Notes under the pieces: model-generated
Told to the model about the DNA's origin: nothing
Databases searched by the model: none
What the model saw: only the letters and a program-made list of their open reading frames with translations
DNA from: Isoetes taiwanensis
Taxonomy: Eukaryota; Streptophyta; Lycopodiopsida; Isoetales; Isoetaceae
Length of the DNA: 64,000 nt
Direction of reading: 5' to 3'
NCBI GenBank assembly: GCA_021234155.1
Contig: JAJEKV010000191.1
Coordinates: 1 to 64,000 of the forward strand
Program-made: the position numbers and the translations under genes
Shown: piece by piece, positions 11,441 through 23,997 of the stretch
How positions within the stretch are numbered: the first letter of the stretch is position 1
Layout: each line of letters opens with the position of its first letter

Positions 11441-12769
11441 GATAGTATAAGCGTGGTTAAAATCTCTTCTTCTTCTTCTTCTAATAAATAGCCTAGTGTT
11501 ATTCTAAAACTTTATGAACATCATATTGCCTACATTAATATCTATGCCTCAACAATTGAATTGTTTTTTCCGTCTCACGGAGACCAATCGGTCTATGGGA
11601 CTCACAAAAATAGTAGCTTGCCTACTACGATCCATGATTAAAAACCATCAGCGAAGGATATTTGAGAGAAAAAACGGCGATAATAGACTTTGGCGATGAA
11701 CTATACATTTTTAATAGATATGTGATGATCGGGGGCATAATTGACAGGTAATTGACTCGCATGTCCAATATCTCCTGGATATAGGATATCAGCTCTTCTA
11801 CTGTAGGTGCGTTCATCATCACATGTAGCGGTCGAGGTGTAACCAAGCCCTCATAGTGTGTTGGCGGTGTTGAAGTGTATGGGCCTCATCTTCAATAACA
11901 TTTTGGATTGTTCACGCTCTTCCTAGCCCATCGCATGTCTCACTTTTGAGATGGTGTGTTTCCCACTGTGAATGAAGGCAATTGCCCTATGCTTTTCCAC
12001 CCGATAAGTGTGTTGTTAGGTATTGTTGTAGACTCTTGACAAGTACAAGAATCGGTTTTTGTAGTGCAAGGTATTTACCGGCTCTAAAGCATTGTTATCC
12101 CAAAGCTTACTTTGGAAACATGTATCTAGATTTGTTTCCGTGGTTGTGATAAGTAATTGTATGTACAATTTTTGTATTTTTGGGCTTCCATGTTTTGGGC
12201 TTTTTTGGCCAAATGAGTTTAAAGTATGGCCGGGGGCAAGAAGGCGGGGAGGACCACGGCAAAGGTGATCCAATAGAATATGAGGGTGACTCGGCTCATA
12301 TTGTCTCTTTTCTCCACGATTTGAAAACCAAGGTGCTAGGATTACGTGATGAAGTGGTTACCCTCGGGAAAAGCGGTTCTTTGAACTAGTAGAACAATTG
12401 TTCATAAGTGGGATATAGTAATTGAGAAAGTAGAAGCAAATTGAATCCATCCATGATTACATTGAACAAATTAGAGTTCTTGAAGCCAATTTGGCGGGTT
12501 TGATAAATTTGAAACCACCACGAGGAGCAAATGAAGTTGTATAAGGAGCATGTTGCGGTAGAATAGGCGAGATGGATGTATATAAAGACCAAAGAGTGTC
12601 GGTGAAAAGGACACCCTTAATGAGGACCCCAATTGTATTCTTGACTCTCATCCATGTCATGAGATAGTTTCATTAGGATCTACGCATATAATTGTGAAGC
12701 TGCCCTCTTATCTCTACGATACCCCTAACTATTGCATTCTTTCACCTAATGCTTTCCTCGAGCCAGTAT

Positions 12770-13600
12770 CAAATGCCTTTGCAAAATGGATGAATGCCAC
12801 CACTTGGCCCGAATTAGGGGCTTTAAGCTTTCTCCACTAGAACCCTAAGTGCCATGGAGTGATCTATGGTATTGTAATTCTACGGAATCTTTGTCACCGT
12901 GCTTGGGCATTTTTTATATTCCTCTTCCCATACACTCAGTTTCCATTCCAATAAACTGCCTAACACTTTTGAGAATGCACTGCTAATTAAGGTGGTTCTA
13001 TAATTAGACACTATATTCTTATCTCCAGATTTATGAATGGGATATATTACGTTAATTCACCATCCTAAAGGAAGCCCCTGTAATAGCTCCACTTATGTCA
13101 TCTTCTGTGAAAAGATCTGCGCTAACTGATAGAATGGGCATCTCATCTGCATTGCTTTTTGTATAAAGATCCTGCACCAGTTTTAACATCGCCTCCATAT
13201 CAAGATTTACTTGTACCCCTTCCTATTCATTGTTTTCCAAAAGGATTTGGGCTCCTTCTTCCATTGTTACGCTTTGTTTTATAGGTAAAGCGCATTTTGG
13301 CTTCATAAGGCTTTTTACCTAATCTGGCGGACATCTATCGAGGCAGCTTAGATCTTTATACGTGCTTTTCGGCATCCTACCCGCAATTTACATGGCACGC
13401 CTTTCGCATTTCTTCATGTACCCAAACAGCATTGCTTGCGGCCTCGAGCATCGGACTAATGAATTGGTTTGCATCGGTAGTTATAGTTCGGTCCAATTGG
13501 CTTTAGCGATTAATTCCTCCACTACTTCTCGATATGGCAAGCTTTGTTCATATCGATTTTGATCTTGGGTGAAAATGGAACATCGTGGCACTTGCATTTA
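12770..13600 (-). pseudogene. LINE reverse transcriptase fragment
   Basis: On the minus strand, 13070-12930 carries a block that starts like the plant non-LTR retrotransposon RT domain: NVIYPIHKSGDKNIVSNYRT followed by ISSAFSKVLGSLLEWKLS (expected pattern: pxxKxGdxxxxxNYRxIxlxxxxxKxxxxil). Upstream (13260-13090) there is acidic linker sequence such as EEGAQILLENNE, and IPKSFW-like sequence near 13250, as usually precedes the RT domain. Several stops and frame changes are present and no catalytic ADD motif is visible. It lies on the strand opposite to the endonuclease fragment at 11258, so the two are probably separate copies. Confidence 0.6.
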
Positions 13601-13776
13601 TCTTGGCCCTCGATTGTAGTATGTAAAGGCATAAAAATCGACTCGGGCATCTTACTTCCAACAATGCATTCATTGAACCATATCTATGTTACTAGTTAAT
13701 ACATTATTATCGGTTGTACTTGTTCCTACATGATTGAGACATGTGAAGCCTCGACTTGGGGAATTTCGACACCATT

Positions 13777-14754
13777 TGTGGCGTCCCCTACTCATATCGG
13801 GTTACCCGCGGTGTACAAGCGGGGAGTTCATCCCCATATCAGCTAAGCTAATATAGGACCCAATGGAGTGGTAGCGGCACTCCCGCGGGTGCCTAACCCA
13901 TGCCTTGCCCTGCGGTGTGGCAAGCCGTAGACCCTAGTCCACGGGGATCCCCGGTAGGCCTTACACACCCGGAGGGATGCGTTCAAGAGTTAGAACATGA
14001 ACCTCCTTATGAGCGGTCGGCCCTTCACCCCACAACCAGGTGTGGTTCTTGTACGGGCAGTAGAATACTAGTAATGAACTAAAGGGACTAGCTAGGAGCA
14101 TCATCAACTACTAGGTGCATGGGTCTCTACCCCTTCCCAATACAATGAGTCCACAGATCGTCCATACATCCATATCATCAAAGAACTAAAGAATAATATC
14201 TAATCTACATCATAGAAGTTATGTTCTTTAGTTAGGGCTCGCTATCTAGGGTTCTATGTGCTATGGGCAATTCAATAGGCTAAACATGCTAACTCATTGG
14301 AAGGCGGTTAGGCTATTGAATTGGCGAAATACACAGTCCTTGGCTTGCTCCTCTTGCTCGGAATGCTTCCATGTAGCCATTTTGTCTTGCTTGGAATCGT
14401 CGGAAGGAAGTCCCCGGCCAATTTAGGCTTTTCGAGCCGAATCTTAAATTGAGGATTGACTCTTGGTAGCGTGAAGCAGGCTTCCGGAAAGAGGTTGTAC
14501 CCGCGAAAAAGGAAAAGTTAGCGTTTGGTGGCCTTACATAGGCTATCGGTTAGGGTTAGGGTTCCATGACCCTTGGTATGCCTCTTAATGGTTAATTGTC
14601 TAAAAGTCGCACATTAATAATTAACCGCACCTGCCTAATTGTCCCTAAGAGCCACTTGCTTGGCTACCGTCGTACCGTCAATTGGAATGGCGTATGCAGC
14701 GTGGCCGGCTGACGATATCGTCTTGAGGCCGGTATCTGCGTCTTTGGCGTCACA
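13777..14754 (-). mobile_element. Minus-strand gypsy-type LTR flanked by PPT-like and PBS-like sequence
   Basis: Read on the minus strand, it begins TGTGACGCC directly after a purine tract (AAGGTGGGGAGAA, about 14755-14767) and ends GGGGACGCCACA. The middle (about 14140-14060) contains TTGTATTGGGAAGGGG and TAGAGACC, then ATGCTCCTAGCTAGTCCC, the same block order as in the 35287-36921 LTR. After the end comes AATGGTGTCGAAAT, which resembles a decayed initiator-Met tRNA primer site (TGGTATCAGAGC). It is shorter (978 bp) than the other gypsy LTRs in the window. Confidence 0.6.
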
Positions 14755-14767
14755 TTCTCCCCACCTT

Positions 14768-17150
14768 AAAATGATGTTGTCCAGCGGCATGGTGGATCTC
14801 CCCCACCTTGGGATCTTCTTGTCACGCAAAACAACTTGATGCATACAATTTATTACTATTATACTTACACAATTATTATAATTACTCTAAGGTAATATTT
14901 TTAAAACATTACTAGGACATTGCATTAACCAATAACTTATCAATTCATAGCTCTATTAAAAGCAAGGTACTTATTAGCCTTACTTAATACGACATTTAAG
15001 TTTATCAAGATTTAACAATTTCATATACAATTATCCTTGAGGTACTCTTCATTTCCTTGCAACACATTCCAACAAAACTTGTGTTGCAAGTCTTTGCTCT
15101 CTTCGACCAACTTGCCCTAGGGGCTCAATTGGCTGTGATGCGACACTACGTTAGTACCATTTTAATTATTAATAAAATTATGGTTATAAGGTAACCACCC
15201 ATCTAATTAACTAAATGGATGCATGACTAATCTCGGTGTGGGAAGAGGATGCTTCTTCCATTGTGGCCATGGAGGCGGCCCTATAATACCTAGGATGACA
15301 CTCATGCCTACACCTTAGTGGCCTTTGGCGTGAAGGATGGCGTCCTCCCCGTATTTAGGCGTGAAGGATCCTTCCCGTGGTAGGCATTGACTAGAGGTGC
15401 TTTCCTATCAATGCATTCTGAATGACCTCTTATCTCTCAAGATTCGTCTACTTAGTGGGGGGAGTAGACTTTTTAATCTACCTTGCACTCATCAAAGCGG
15501 AACGCGGTCATGCCTACATTGACATTACACCCGTCCTAGAGATCGCGGTAGTGGTCTCATCGCCGATAACAACGCGTGCAACCCATATCTGGCATAGGCT
15601 GCATGCGTAGATTAACAGAAACCTGCGCATGATTTATCTTTGGCTCCTTTAATGCATCGCGATTAACTTAATTACCTAAGGTAATGTTTATGAATTAAAC
15701 ATTATCATAGTATCGGATACATTACTCGATAGTACAATTATATTTACTCTAAGCTTTGCAATTTTTTAACGACTTTTAGATGTGATTATTTAAACAATAA
15801 CCACGATTTAGACCTATTGTTACATAGATAAGGTTTTAATTATCATACACAAAATTAGATGTGCTTCTTATTCTCTTCCTTGGATCTGCATTACCCTTGA
15901 AGTATATTCCTAAGATGCGCTAAAAGTATATTTGAATTCTATTTTCTATTTATATTTATAAGGACGAGGGTCATATAGCTATCCTTGGAAGGAATTGCAT
16001 CCTTCTTGAAGGATTAATTAACATGCTATCTCTCATTTATTATTTAACTTATTTCACTATGATACATATATATATATGTACAACAAATTCTATGCGAGTT
16101 ATTAGGATATATATTTAACTTATCAATAAGACACCTTAGGCTTATAATGCATGCATGCGCCTTACCTAAGACTAGAGGCATCCACCCATTGAGGGCGGTT
16201 GAGTAATTTGGAGATGACTTGGTAGGTCGCATTGCTCCCCATACTTTGCTCCACTTCATTGGTGTAGTTAGCTACCCGTCGGTCTCGCCGCGTTGAAGGC
16301 CTCCTGTTCATTAAGCCCCGGCTCTATTCGGTCAATTGATGGCCCCTTCAATCCCTAAGATGCAAGTACGTTCAATCATAAAGATTGAGCCCCCACACTT
16401 TCTTGAAAAGAAAATAGTTACGCACCTTCAATGGCGTTGTACTGGCGTCATATCTATTCTCTCCCCTTAAGGGTTATACGCTTCTTACTTAGGCGCATTA
16501 ACTTACTAGCCTTAGCTAACATATATAACCATCTAAGATGGATGCACATATTATGTTATCATTTATTTCAATATAGTTTAAGATTTACCTATTTAGTTAG
16601 AACAATTTTAAACCACAAGGTTTCATCATGACAATTCCTTTTTGTCTCAAAAAGACTATTTGATTACTATAATTCTTATTTTAGATATACCTTGCATGTA
16701 CTATTCTTTTATATTCTAGAGATTCCCCCTTTCTTAGTTATTTAAACTCTTAGAATATTCTTACCAATCAATTGATGCCATAAGTAACAAGTTGGTAGGA
16801 CTTGTTAGATTACTTCTTTTTATTTAGGTTTGGATTATTCTTTTGGAGGTACTAGCTTTATACATGGTCAAAATTATCCTAGTAATGATTCCTTCTTGTG
16901 AGGTGATCAATCTCTCCCAAGTGGTTTCAATATGTTGGATGTTACTGTTAACAATCGTGTATAATTTTAGTCACTCCTATGTATTTCCTTCCCAATCCTT
17001 GGCCTTAGCCCAATCTTGGGGCAATCCTTTCGGCCGGAGACTATTCCCGTGATGCCTTCTAATCCCAATTATGTGCATTTAACCTACTAGGCCCCATGGC
17101 CTTAGATCCTTGAGCTTGCTAGAAGCTCATCCACTGGTTATTGCTTGAGT
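14768..17150. other. AT-rich interspersed sequence, no gene recognised
   Basis: Long AT-rich stretches alternate with short GC-richer blocks at 15230-15620 and 16160-16400. The phrase GGCGTGAAGGAT occurs twice about 36 bp apart near 15328 and 15359. A (TA)n run lies at 16066-16078. Probably internal sequence of decayed LTR elements, but nothing proves it. Confidence 0.35.
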
Positions 17151-17189
17151 AGCAAGGTGCGTTCTTCCGATAAATTTCGATGCTTGGGT

Positions 17190-20100
17190 CTCCTTGCGGT
17201 GGCTCCTCTTTGATGTAGAGGTTGACTTTGTTGTTAGAAGCCTCTCATTCTTTGGTGGTTTTGATGGTGTAGTTGATCACTTGAAATCTTTCATCGCGGC
17301 TTTTCAAAAGTGCGAAGGTGGCACCGTTGAAAAAAAAAGATCTTTCATCTTGAACTCTTTGTCTTGGCAGCTAAAGGATGACTACGGATCGATATTGTTT
17401 CTTCGACTCCCTCGACATCTCATCGTCCGAGTCCTCTTGTCGTTATCGTGTTGCTAGAAGAGTGTTGAGGATGTTGATTGCTTCACCTGCAAATTTTCGA
17501 CATCTCTTCCTTTGATCACATTGCGCTATGGGAAGGAATAACAAAGGGAACTATACATGCAAAGCATATAGCTTACATAATTACAATTACTACTAGAGCT
17601 ATTAGGTCCCCTTGTGCCTCTTTTGAGTTGCACACACCTACTCCTTAGCAATGTCATCGGTGTTCCTCGATTGCAATGGTGTTGACGATCTATATCCTCT
17701 TATTTATGCGATAAACTCGTGCTCCGGGGTAACTTGTTGATATACTTGGCCCTCGGTGTTTGTTAGCTATGGCACAACACGCTTTGCATCACCTTCTAAC
17801 TAAAGGTGTGCTGGTGGTTGATGCTTCGACATTTCGATTACGCTACGATCCTGTTCTTGGGCGGTAATTGTTTCCCCTTCATGATGCTTGAAGCTATTTG
17901 GAGGCGTCTCTTGAGGTTGTGTTGCGCGATTCCTTTGGCTATACTCCTCGGAGTTGTTCTCTTCTGCGATTTGTTCTTTGATTCGATCCTTGGGTTCACC
18001 AAGTTGCATGCAAGTCATCGGCTCGGCTTTCGCCTAGTCGCTTCTCCATCGAGGTTCCAATCTTACTTGTTTGATCCCTTGATCACATGGCTTGGGCGTT
18101 GTCACGTTCTGTGATTATATCCGTCTTCTTGTCTTGAGGTACCTTCCGGTGACTTTCATTTGCTTTCGTCGGTTTGATCTTCCCATTTGCCTCTAGGGAG
18201 CTTCGTTGGAAGAAGTCGGTTGCTAGCACTTCTCGGCTTTCAGTTTCGACCTTTGTCCCTCTATGCATGTGGGTCTCTCGGCAAGTAAAAGCATCATGGC
18301 TCTCCTCCCTGGCGGCTAGGTTGTCGAGGGATGATGGATCCTTATATGCCGCGGCTTGACCCTTGAGTTAAAAGTACACGCCTCGGATATACTCTTGTCG
18401 TTGAATAGCACGGCTATTATCTTGACTCTCTTTTGCCAAAGGTGCTTGGTTGCTATCCTTGTCGTTAAGGTGTTGAATGCTTCTACCTTGGGTGTTTGAT
18501 GTGCCACATGTAGGAGATATGATCGGCTTCTTCTCTTCTAATTCTTGGTAGGAGTACTGTGAAGCCATCACCCTGGTTGTTGAAGGCATATCTCCTCGTG
18601 GCGGTGCCCCTTTTGGTAAGTGCATCTCCATCACCCTATATTACCACAAGGTGGAATTATGGTCGTTGAGATGTTGCTTTTTTTAGTTGGCTCGTTAATG
18701 TCGGGTCGTTCCTCCTTCTATTGTTGAGGCCACTCGTGTCATAAGTTCGTCAAGTGTTTGCTTAGCGCCACAAGAGGTAGTGTTGCATACGGCGATGTTA
18801 CGGATGCGATCGCTGATGATCTTGACATGACGGTGTTGTCTCTTACTCTAACACTGGGTGAATGAGCGGTCTTCTACTTGAGGGGCACTTCGAAGTGTTT
18901 GGAGTCGAAAGGTTTGCTTGGGCTCACAGTCGTTTCTCCCCCGTATTTGCTCTTCCACTTTGATCTTGGGCTATAGTTGTGCTTCCTTGCTTCCTCCTTT
19001 GGTAGTGAAGTGAAGGAGCTTCCCTGATCTAAGCGCTAAATCCGTAAAACATGACTCTAACTCATGTTTTCTATACTATATGTGTGACACTTTCGAGATA
19101 TACAATAGACACATTTACATTGGGATTTAATTCATCTACTTTTTCTAAAACAACTCTGAAGATCTACTTAAATGTTTATACTCCTTTAGGGTTTCCCCTC
19201 CTCCTGCGTTTGATTCTTGGTTTCTTTGCATCTTCTTCATTACGATTGACTTCGGGGATTCCTTGAGATCTTTGCTACTATTGTTGACCTTCATATGCGA
19301 TCCGAGCTCGTCACCCCAAGTTGCGAAGAGTGTTAGTTGATGTGATCCCTTGAAAACGATGCTCCTTCTTAATGTGTATGTCCGTCGTGAGGAATCACGG
19401 TGATCGCTCAAAGCGTCCTTACATGCGGTGTGTCGTTGCAAGGTTGCCGATTAATGCGGTGCCATTGATCGCTTGAGTAGGATCACGAGCATTTAGGTCG
19501 GGCATTCTTGAATGTCTTGAAGCTCACGAGATCGTGGATGGTGAAGCCGGGAATTGTCATTCCTCCGCCCAGGTTGAATTTAGAGTGCGACTGTTTTGCT
19601 TGGGCTTTACTTCATTCGAGGTGCCTCTCTCCCGTTCACGGAAGTGTGATCATCTCCTTGCACCTACCATAGCTCCTTCGGTAAGCCTTTTCGTGATTTG
19701 TACCTGTTTGGCGGGATTAGGTCTCCCTCCGATCCTTTGGGTCCTATCCATTCGAAGTCTCGCACTCCTTGGTTGGCGTAGTAAAGTCGTCCTTCCTTTG
19801 GTTTCTAGGTGTTTACGGGTCCGAATTCTTGTTCAGTGAAATATTCTCCTTCTTGATCTTGCCCTAATGCTGATATAGGCCTTCAAGTCGGAGATGTTCC
19901 TTCCACGATATCGTCTCCTCCCCTCATGGTCTCCTACTTTTGGAACCGATGAAAGTTCTCTCTGCTAGTGCAAAGGGAAATTTGGAAGCTCGTTCCCGTC
20001 AGCCTTAGGTGCTTTGTGGTTGCCTAGCTTGGTTGCTCCTTTTGTTGACATTTTATGACATTAAAAGCGAGGCTGGCGGGCTATGTCATCATTGTGTAGT

Positions 20101-20290
20101 CACTTATTCTTTTTTTCTCATTACGCCCATGGCTAACCTCCTTGCACTCTATCTGGACTTTCGACACTCTTGACCCCATCTCCTCTTTTACCTTGGCCAT
20201 AATCTCACCTTCGACTTGGTTTCGGACCGGCGTACGTTCTTTTTTTTCGGACTTGAGCCTCTGTTTTGCTTGATCCATGATGTGATCAAT
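17190..20290 (-). pseudogene. Unidentified minus-strand coding-like remnant, charged/hydrophilic
   Basis: A series of minus-strand open stretches in changing frames (20278-20081, 19441-19145, 18634-18368, 18268-18083, 18018-17800) encode strongly hydrophilic Lys/Glu/Gln/Ser-rich peptides, for example MDQAKQRLKSEKKERTPVR and KEQIAEENNSEEYSQRN. The plus strand of the same region is rich in CTTCTT/CTTCG, as expected from an antisense view of Lys/Glu codons. Composition and length resemble a gag or ORF1-like protein of a mobile element. I see no zinc knuckle, RT or integrase motif, so the family cannot be named. Confidence 0.35.
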
Positions 20291-20299
20291 TTAACTTCA

Positions 20300-22760
20300 A
20301 TCTTATTTCCCTTGACATCCTTTAACTTCAACCTCAACTCCTTCCTCGTTCTTTCAAAGTATTATTCATCTTTGGATCATCTATTATGTCGATTTTTGCA
20401 TTCTTTGCGAGTTTCTTACTAGAATGAATGTTACTACAAAAATCTTTTGCCGATTTTTTGCATTCTTCTTTGGAGTTTCTTACCCGGAATGAATGTTACT
20501 ACAAATCCATATTCGGACATGCTACAATTTTTTGCATCTTCTTCAGCCACAAGGCCTTATCAATTTATCAAATTGTTTGGATTTTACAAGTACAATCTTT
20601 ATCACGGAAAGGAAAAATTTTAGCATTGGCCCGATAGCACAAATTAATGTAGGGGTTTAGCAAGGCTAAATTATGGAACAAATAATACCTTAAGCGTTCA
20701 AGGCGGTGACCTCATGTCTCATCTCCCATGTTAATAGATGATCATAGGAACGAGCAATTTAAGCAGTGCATTAGTTATGGTGAAAAATGCCTATACAAGA
20801 CCAACGGCCTGAATGTGCACATAATATTTTTTCTACAAAACAATGTCATTTATAAAAGTATTCACTCTTCTCACATGCTAACCCATTGGTCTTGAGAATC
20901 TAAGACGGTGACCACAATTGCAATTCTTGCTATCATATGAACTTCCAATTTAGAATAAGATACCACGGCACGGGTTCTGAGAAATGTTGTGCATTCTTTG
21001 CACCATTTGCAATAGATACAACATAACCATTATTCATGTGCGATATCAATAATAATTGTTCTTAGAAGCTAAAACTACGTCTATAAAAAGATAGAAAAAT
21101 AAAAGCTACTGACATTTTCCATTTCGGGACTTGATCTCTAGATGAAGAACTATGGCAACTATGACAAGAAAAGTTGAGCAGCTAGTTAGGTGAATGCAAT
21201 GAGATTAATCCTAGAAACCCACTACAAATAAATACCAACCATGAGTCATACAAACATGCTAGTGAGCACATAGATAGATAAAATGTGCCAATCTTCACAT
21301 TTGTTCCGATTTCACAAAGATACACAATAAGAATGAAGTTAATATAAACTTGATGCAACAACATAACCATGACAAGGTTACCCTTCTAAACTTCATACCT
21401 AAAACGGGTCTCTGCAACAATAATAAACCCATGATTCCGAATGATAGCATATCTCATGGGCATGTATTTATCTTGCATCTAGCTTTATAGGGGGCAAGTG
21501 AAAAACCTCAATCATTGGCAATCTTAGACAATTGGGATATCCATCATTGAAGCCTTCAAAGTTACAATGGGCAAGTTTGATGGGTAAATAGTCTCCTAAA
21601 AAGTACCTTGAGAATGGTTTTTCACATCATCCATTTCAGCCATTGCATGTATATCATTAACTTCCATATGCTACCTTTGGATCTTAGCATTACCACCATT
21701 CATGTTCACATCATAGAGAGCCATACTAAGATTCTATTTTTTCGGGATTATCATCCATTTCATTCTTTTCGCCTCATCGGGAATGATAGTGGGTTGCGTT
21801 TCAACATTGTCATTAGCACTACCTTTTACCTCATCCTCGGCTTTATTACCGGTTTCTTACGCCATGGTAATGCGCTAAAACATAATCTGCTTCTCTTATG
21901 CATTTGCTCATTCTAAAACTCAAAGTAGCTTATAAAGTATGAGCTTACAATGGAACTTAGCCAAGAATTTGCTCACATGTATCGGCCAAGAATGTAGGTA
22001 ACAAATTCTAAATTGAATTCATTATTGGCACCTCTATCCATCTCGTATATTGATCAATATTTTTTAAGTTATACGAAACAAGTCTATACTGGATATGATG
22101 CTTGAAAAACTTTTCTTTTTTTCTTCTTTGAGCATCCAATAGCTATGGCGACACAAACCATGGCAAGGTTTTGATCACGCAAAAATGAGATTAAGAACAT
22201 ACCAGATTTGTTCAAGGCGAAAGCAAATCATTTCTTGAAGGTGAAGTCGGCACAAAAGGAACTCATTTGCATTTCTTCGCTAATTCTCAATTAAGCTCAT
22301 CCAACATGATTGGAAGCAAAAACCCAATTAGATCTTTTCATGCGGCCAAACCCCCAACGGCCAATAATTTCCCGGTGATATTGGGTTTGGAGTGGTTTCC
22401 AACATATCTCATGAGCATGTACTACATGTAGCAGACATATATCTAGAATAAAAACCTTTATAAGCGAGGGTTTGCCCCCGTAGAGACCAACCCAAATTGG
22501 CAAGTTAACAATGTTTTGAATGTGTTTTGAAAAGAACTAAAAACATCATAACTTGCAAATTTGAACTTCAATTCTAGATGAATTTTGATTTTGTTGGAAA
22601 AATGTTATCATAACCTACAATCTTCATGAAGATAACTTTTAGATTTGATGAGCCATAAAAATTATATTACCATATTTATGCAAAATACCCTTCATTTTTT
22701 CGAGGGCATTTTTGTAATTTTTAGCAAAAAGGAAGAACATTTGTAAAGTAGGATAAATGT
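20300..22760. other. AT-rich region, no gene recognised
   Basis: At 20420-20520 a direct repeat is visible: 'GAATGAATGTTACTACAAA' and 'TTTTTTGCATTCTTC' phrases recur about 80 bp apart. Otherwise AT-rich, with short open stretches on both strands that match nothing I know. Confidence 0.35.
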
Positions 22761-22764
22761 ACTA

Positions 22765-22835
22765 GGGAAATGCACCTCGAGGAAATTCCTCGAGGGAATA
22801 TTTTCGAGGGAATATTCAAAGAGGTGCACTTTCCC
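22765..22835. repeat. 71-bp palindromic (foldback) sequence
   Basis: The left arm GGGAAATGCACCTC is repeated in inverted orientation as GAGGTGCACTTTCCC at the right end, with one base of difference. Inside lies a second near-palindrome, CCTCGAGGAAATTCCTCGAGG minus its last base, and a direct pair of 'CGAGGGAATATT'. The whole block could fold into a cruciform. It sits 5 bp left of the transposon TIR at 22841. Confidence 0.7.
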
Positions 22836-22840
22836 GGACG

Positions 22841-23948
22841 TAATCCACTTTAGGCTGGAATTACGAAAATGAAGATTCTTTTTGGTCTGTGAGTTTTCTG
22901 CCCTTCTGCCTGGCGGTGCTTACTCCGGCGAGGGGCTTCTTCCTCTCCAACGAGGCGCTGACCTTTTTGAGTGATTCCAGCAAAAAGCATTTGGTACCGT
23001 TTCTTGAAGAAAAATCACATTTCTTTGCTGAAAAGTTTTATGTTTCGTGGAGATTGGATCAAAATTTGAGTTGGCAGGGAGTTCTTGGCGAGTCTTGGAG
23101 ATTGGATCGGGTTCTTGGCGAGTTTTGGCGTCAGGAATGGGTGCATGCATCTGCTAATGATGGATGTTTAACATCCTTTTCTAGTTTTTATGTTTTGTTA
23201 AGCCATGCCGTTGTATCAGATGGACGACCTGATCAAGGAAAAATGCCGGACTGATTCCGATTTAGCTTCAAGCTATTCATTCATTCTTAATTTTTATCCA
23301 AACTTAGGCTACAGCAAAAAGGGTATTCCGGAGGGCTTGAATCGTTCCTATAAATTGCTGTTTCTATTTGATGAAGATAGATCCGCCCTAGCCTATGAAT
23401 CTTTCTGTATTTTTCCTGGAATCTGATCGGCCACAGCCTAAGAACCCATCTTTGTTGCTTCCTTGCCGTTGCCTTTGATTTATGGGTCCGCTGTTTTGGT
23501 ATGCAGGTGTTGATCTAGCACTGCAGAGTCAACAAGAATAGAGTTCCGTGACTATGTTTGTCTTTGCTACAAGTTTCAGTTGAACAATGAAAACTTCGGT
23601 TGAAAACAATGTTATGATAATGTTTGATTCAGTTGGAAACAGGCTATAATTTTGTTTGAATTCTGAGTTGGAAATAGTGCCATGATTTTGTTATAAATGC
23701 TGAACTTTGTTGCAAATTTTAGAGTTGTATAATTCTCTTATGAATTCTGTGTTAATGCAGTGATAATGCAGTGTATAATTGTCTTATAATTCTGTGTAAA
23801 TGCAGTGATAAATGATAATGAAGTGATAATGCAGTGTCTTCTTGAATAATAAAAAGTTAGTGGAGGTGAAATTACCTGTTAGTGGAGCTGAAATTATGTG
23901 TTTGAAAAGATAGACAAATTTACAGTAATTCCAGCCTAAAGTGGATTA
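22841..23948. mobile_element. 1.1-kb TIR DNA transposon (non-autonomous)
   Basis: The 24 bases at 22841-22864 (TAATCCACTTTAGGCTGGAA plus TTAC) are found as an exact reverse complement at 23925-23948, so the element is 1108 bp with perfect terminal inverted repeats. If the outermost TA pair is the duplicated target, it would fit Tc1/mariner-like insertion. No longer direct target duplication is obvious. There is no transposase. The interior has an open stretch (22889-23254) and short internal direct repeats (GGAGATTGGATC and GTTCTTGGCGAGT, each twice near 23050-23120; GATAATGCAGTG several times near 23750-23840). The perfect TIRs suggest recent activity. It lies about 50 bp beyond the stop codon of the Der gene. 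Confidence 0.75.
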
Positions 23949-23997
23949 TGAAGCATTGATTTTCCCGTTACTCGATTTACAAAAACAATTCTTACTT

